Below are positions 5,383 to 7,776 of a stretch of 7,776 nucleotides of DNA, one piece after another. The position numbers were made by a program, and so were the translations under genes. The notes beneath the pieces are model-generated. The model saw only the letters and a list, made by a program, of their open reading frames with translations, ran no database searches and was not told where the DNA came from. This stretch comes from Chloroflexota bacterium (GTDB taxonomy: Bacteria; Chloroflexota; Anaerolineae; B4-G1; SLSP01), in contig JAKJAE010000117.1 in the NCBI GenBank assembly GCA_022707665.1, forward strand, positions 1 through 7,776, given 5' to 3'. Positions within the stretch are counted from its first letter, which is position 1. Each line of letters starts with the position of its first letter.

Positions 5383-6321
5383 CTATGCGCCGCCACCCTC
5401 GGTATGCGCCTCAGGCTCGGCGAGCGCCTGCTTCCGCTTCTTGCGCCGGAAAACGAGGCCCAGCAACCTGACAAAGCCGTACACCACAAGCCCGATGAAC
5501 GCCACGACCGGAAGCAGCACGATCACGACCCAGATCAGTGCGTCCACCAGGAACTGGAATGCGTTTACTAAGGCCTCCACGGCACGCTTCGCGGTGCCCT
5601 GAGGTCGCCATCCCGCGATCTCTACGGGGCGTGAGAGCTCGTCGGGCACAAGCGTCACCGTGATCGTCGCCATACCCGACTGGCGCTCCAGGTAGCGCAT
5701 ACGCCCCTTGGTCTCCTCGATTTGGATCTGTGTCGCGCTCAGCTCTGCATAGACAGCCAGGACCGCCTCGGTGTCCTCGGCCTCTTCCATCAACTCCTCG
5801 AGCCGCGCTTCCTTGGCCTCGAGCGCCTTCAGGCGCGACTCGAGGTCAACGTACTCCTGCGTCACATCCTGGCTGCTGATGGAGTCCTGCGTAACCTCCA
5901 TCGCTAGCGCACGCAATGCATCCATTGTCGCATTGAACGACTCCGCCGGGACGCGGAGCGTCAACTCGATCCTTCGCAGGCCGCTCTCATAGCTGTAGCT
6001 GCTGGCGCTCGAGATATAGCCACCGGCATCCTCTGCGACCTTCACCACGGCATTCTGCCCCGCATCGGTGTCGGCCAACACAAGGACAAGGCTGCCATTG
6101 TAGATGATCATCCGGGGCAGATCCGCCGGCGCAGGCCCTTCAGCCGCATAGTCGGCGTCGACTGCGGCTTCATACTCCTCTCGGGGAGCCTCGGCAGGTG
6201 CTGAGGCTGCACTTTCTTCCCATACGCCCTGGGCCTCATCCGATGCACTTCTGGCACCACAGCCAATGAGCATAACTGCCAACAACAGAGCCAACCATCT
6301 ACGTGACCATCGATGTCTCAT
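5383..6321 (-). CDS. DUF4349 lipoprotein with coiled coil and C-terminal membrane segment
   Basis: The 312-residue product begins MRHRWSRRWLALLLAVMLIG followed by C21, a basic N-region, hydrophobic core and lipobox (LIGC), so it is exported and lipid-anchored. Residues 25-68 are a low-complexity Ala/Glu linker. The DUF4349 domain follows from about 70: MIIYNGSLVLVLAD (71-84), GGYISS (100-105), LRVPAESFN (122-130), the VTQEYVDLESRLKALEAKEA segment (153-172), a heptad-like coiled coil to about 205, and ATITVTLVP (218-226). A transmembrane helix at about 261-283 is followed by FRRKKRKQ (291-298), so the C-terminus should be cytoplasmic and the domain outside. The role of DUF4349 proteins is not established. 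I chose the ATG at 6321 because an AGGAG lies seven bases upstream; the open frame extends to 6453 but overlaps the phosphoesterase. It is 26 bases downstream of that gene, likely in one operon. Confidence 0.9.
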   Translation of the reverse strand: MRHRWSRRWLALLLAVMLIGCGARSASDEAQGVWEESAASAPAEAPREEYEAAVDADYAAEGPAPADLPRMIIYNGSLVLVLADTDAGQNAVVKVAEDAGGYISSASSYSYESGLRRIELTLRVPAESFNATMDALRALAMEVTQDSISSQDVTQEYVDLESRLKALEAKEARLEELMEEAEDTEAVLAVYAELSATQIQIEETKGRMRYLERQSGMATITVTLVPDELSRPVEIAGWRPQGTAKRAVEALVNAFQFLVDALIWVVIVLLPVVAFIGLVVYGFVRLLGLVFRRKKRKQALAEPEAHTEGGGA

Positions 6322-6347
6322 AGCAATTCTCCTCCAGTCTTCTGGGC

Positions 6348-7079
6348 TCACCTGCCCACCTCCAACCGGTCGATCAAGCGCTGCGGCAGTGCCTGGGCAC
6401 GCATCCGTTCCTGCGTGATCGCGATCGGGTATGATACTCGACGAAAACTCCACGTCATTTGTTCCGTGTCGAGTAGTGCATAGGCCGCCCTGGGGTCGCC
6501 ATCGCGCGGCTGGCCAACACTCCCCGGATTGAGGATCAGGCGGCGCCCATCGAGGTGCATCAGGACTCCTGCCTCGGCTCGCAGCGAGCGCACGCGCCCT
6601 TCACTCTCCAGCCACTCATGCACAAGGGGCAGGTGCGAATGACCAACGAGGGCAACCCTGAAGTCAAACTGCTCGAAGCATTGCGCCGCAGAGACACTGT
6701 CGACCAGGTATTCCCAGACAGGATCCCGAGGGCTACCGTGTGCCATCAGGATCCCATCGACCAGTGTCTGCATAGGGAGTAGCCCCTTCAGAAACTCGGC
6801 TGCGGAAGCCCGCAGGACCGCCTGGGTCCACAGCAGTGCTTGCCTCGCCTCACGATTGAAGATCAGAAGGTCGGCTTTCCCGATGGCACCCCAGTCGTGG
6901 TTTCCGGCAAGGCAGGTCAGTCGGAAGTCCCTCAATCTCGACACGCACTCGTTCGGATTCGGCCCGTAGCCCACAACATCCCCCAGGCAGACCAAAGCGT
7001 CGAACTCGGGGCTATCACGGAGAACGGCCTCGAGCGCTGGTGCATTGCTGTGGATGTCGGAGACGACAAGGTACCGCAT
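6348..7079 (-). CDS. Calcineurin-like metallophosphoesterase (YfcE/MJ0936-like)
   Basis: The 243-residue product is a complete single-domain metallophosphoesterase. All metal-binding motifs are visible in order: SDIHSN with D8 and H10, CLGDVVGYGPNP with D34, AGNHDW with N60 and H61, AHGSP with H114, and VGHSHLP with H147 and H149. The NPGSVGQPRDGDPRAAYALLD run (184-204) is typical of the YfcE/Metallophos_2 branch, whose members hydrolyse phosphodiesters or phosphomonoesters in the cytoplasm; the natural substrate is unknown here. The ATG at 7079 was chosen because AGGAG lies nine bases upstream; a TTG two codons earlier would be only three bases from the same site. It is the middle gene of a minus-strand row: birA ends 85 bases upstream and the DUF4349 gene starts 26 bases downstream. 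Nothing appears broken. Confidence 0.93.
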   Translation of the reverse strand: MRYLVVSDIHSNAPALEAVLRDSPEFDALVCLGDVVGYGPNPNECVSRLRDFRLTCLAGNHDWGAIGKADLLIFNREARQALLWTQAVLRASAAEFLKGLLPMQTLVDGILMAHGSPRDPVWEYLVDSVSAAQCFEQFDFRVALVGHSHLPLVHEWLESEGRVRSLRAEAGVLMHLDGRRLILNPGSVGQPRDGDPRAAYALLDTEQMTWSFRRVSYPIAITQERMRAQALPQRLIDRLEVGR

Positions 7080-7130
7080 GCGCAATGGCTCCTGAACAGA
7101 TATGTGGCACGGGCGTATGGCGCCAGCAAC

Positions 7131-7158
7131 ACTATAGCCAAGATCACGCCCGGTGCAA
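7131..7158 (-). promoter_or_regulatory. Weak candidate promoter before the phosphoesterase gene
   Basis: On the minus strand TTGCAC (7158-7153, three of six matches) and TATAGT (7136-7131, five of six) are spaced by 16 bases, about 50 bases before the start codon at 7079. It overlaps the inverted repeat at 7149-7164. It could give the phosphoesterase and lipoprotein genes their own transcript apart from birA. Confidence 0.25.
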
Positions 7159-7164
7159 TCCGGG
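7149..7164 (-). other. Inverted repeat directly after the birA stop codon
   Basis: CCCGG (7149-7153) and CCGGG (7160-7164) pair perfectly around six bases, immediately downstream of the birA TAG (7167-7165). No T-run follows on the minus strand. It may be a weak hairpin at the end of birA or an operator over the candidate promoter. Confidence 0.3.
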
Positions 7165-7776
7165 CTACGAAGCCGGCCTGAGGCTCACATCACCCGCTGT
7201 CATCCGGCGTGAGCAGCCACCTGCCGGTCGCACGAGGAGGGCGCCATCATCATCTACGCCTTCAGCGATCCCCACAAAACAGCCAGTAGGCGCGCACACC
7301 TCGACTTGGCTTCCAAGCCACGCCAGCGATTCGCGCCACTCCGGTAGCGGATCCACTCCCTTCAGCAACGCCGCGTAGCGCCGGTCGATCGCCGCCAGGA
7401 GTCTTTCCAGCATCAGTTCGCGGTTCACCTCTGCCCCACTCAAGGCCAAGAGGCTCGATGCGTTGGGACCCAGAGAGCCCAGATCGGACACCTGAACATT
7501 GACGTTCAACCCGATACCTACGACGACGAGAGTCGGGAGGTCTCCACGGGATGGCTCGATCTCCGCCAACATCCCAGCGACTTTCCACCAGGAACTGCCG
7601 GCAGGCGCAGCCGGCACAATCAGATCGTTGGGCCACTTAAGGAGCACCGGAATCCCCGTCATTTCCCGAACGGCTTCCGCCAGGCCCAGACCACACACCA
7701 TCGACACTCGGGGTGCGGTTTTGGCCAGCGGTTCAGGCGGGTGGAATAGCACCGAGAGGAGCAGCGAAGTGCCGGC
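7165..7776 (-). CDS. birA: Biotin--[acetyl-CoA-carboxylase] ligase BirA, 5' end outside window
   Basis: The frame is open through the right edge of the window, so the first visible residues (AGTSLLLSVLFHPP) are internal and the start lies outside; a GTG at 7752 is inside the domain and is not the start. The visible 203 residues cover most of the catalytic domain and the C-terminal BPL_C domain. Key marks are LLKWPNDL (45-52), WKVAGMLAEIE (64-74, with the lysine and glycine of the usual KlaGIL motif) and VVVGIGLNVN (84-93). BirA activates biotin as biotinyl-AMP and attaches it to the carrier of acetyl-CoA carboxylase in the cytoplasm. The GRGR-type biotin loop and any N-terminal DNA-binding domain would be beyond the edge, so it cannot be told whether this protein is also a repressor. 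Stop is TAG at 7167-7165. Confidence 0.93.
   Translation of the reverse strand, partial: AGTSLLLSVLFHPPEPLAKTAPRVSMVCGLGLAEAVREMTGIPVLLKWPNDLIVPAAPAGSSWWKVAGMLAEIEPSRGDLPTLVVVGIGLNVNVQVSDLGSLGPNASSLLALSGAEVNRELMLERLLAAIDRRYAALLKGVDPLPEWRESLAWLGSQVEVCAPTGCFVGIAEGVDDDGALLVRPAGGCSRRMTAGDVSLRPAS

Noticed and set aside
6322..6453. Longer N-terminus for the DUF4349 protein (start at 6453)
   Set aside because: It would overlap the phosphoesterase by 106 bases and place a polar stretch before the lipoprotein signal, while the ATG at 6321 has a strong ribosome site.
6932..7147. Short minus-strand frame with a hydrophobic start between birA and the phosphoesterase
   Set aside because: It runs mostly within the phosphoesterase gene in another frame and lacks a ribosome site; the hydrophobic stretch is likely chance.
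1..7776. Mobile element, CRISPR array, toxin-antitoxin or phage-defence system
   Set aside because: No transposase, integrase, repeat-spacer pattern, terminal repeats or defence-type genes were found; the lone GIY-YIG gene is a housekeeping-type UPF0213 protein, not a homing or restriction enzyme.

Overview
The window looks like a chromosomal segment of a GC-rich bacterium, most likely a member of Chloroflexota (Anaerolineae or Caldilineae type). This placement is an inference. It rests on the EF-G2-type elongation factor, a secreted protein carrying the short 'VYIPLV' segment that I associate with exported proteins of this phylum, a DUF4038/apiosidase-like hydrolase typical of these genomes, and a C-terminal segment resembling the sensor-kinase ATPase domains common there. 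No phage genes, insertion sequences, CRISPR arrays, tRNAs or rRNAs were seen.

Layout. Positions 1-1958 read on the minus strand: the N-terminus of an EF-G-like GTPase (cut by the window edge), with its own promoter and a structured leader, preceded by a two-gene unit in which a small GIY-YIG protein overlaps hemW by an ATGA. A divergent control region (1959-2250) has one promoter facing each way. Positions 2251-5205 read on the plus strand: a secreted jelly-roll-like protein, then a large apiosidase-like glycoside hydrolase. A convergent gap (5206-5382) is rich in inverted repeats. Positions 5383-7776 read on the minus strand: birA (5' end outside the window), a metallophosphoesterase, and a DUF4349 lipoprotein, in that transcription order.

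Most of the window is housekeeping: translation, heme chaperoning, biotin attachment and a calcineurin-like phosphoesterase. The accessory part is the plus-strand pair, one exported and probably carbohydrate-binding protein and one hydrolase without an export signal, which may take part in handling plant or microbial glycans. The most unusual feature is the C-terminus of the hydrolase. After the usual DUF5060 / DUF4038 / Collagen_bind_2 order it carries about 95 residues that read like the start of a histidine-kinase ATPase domain, with the nucleotide-binding positions changed and the glycine-rich end missing. I see no complete new multi-gene system here.
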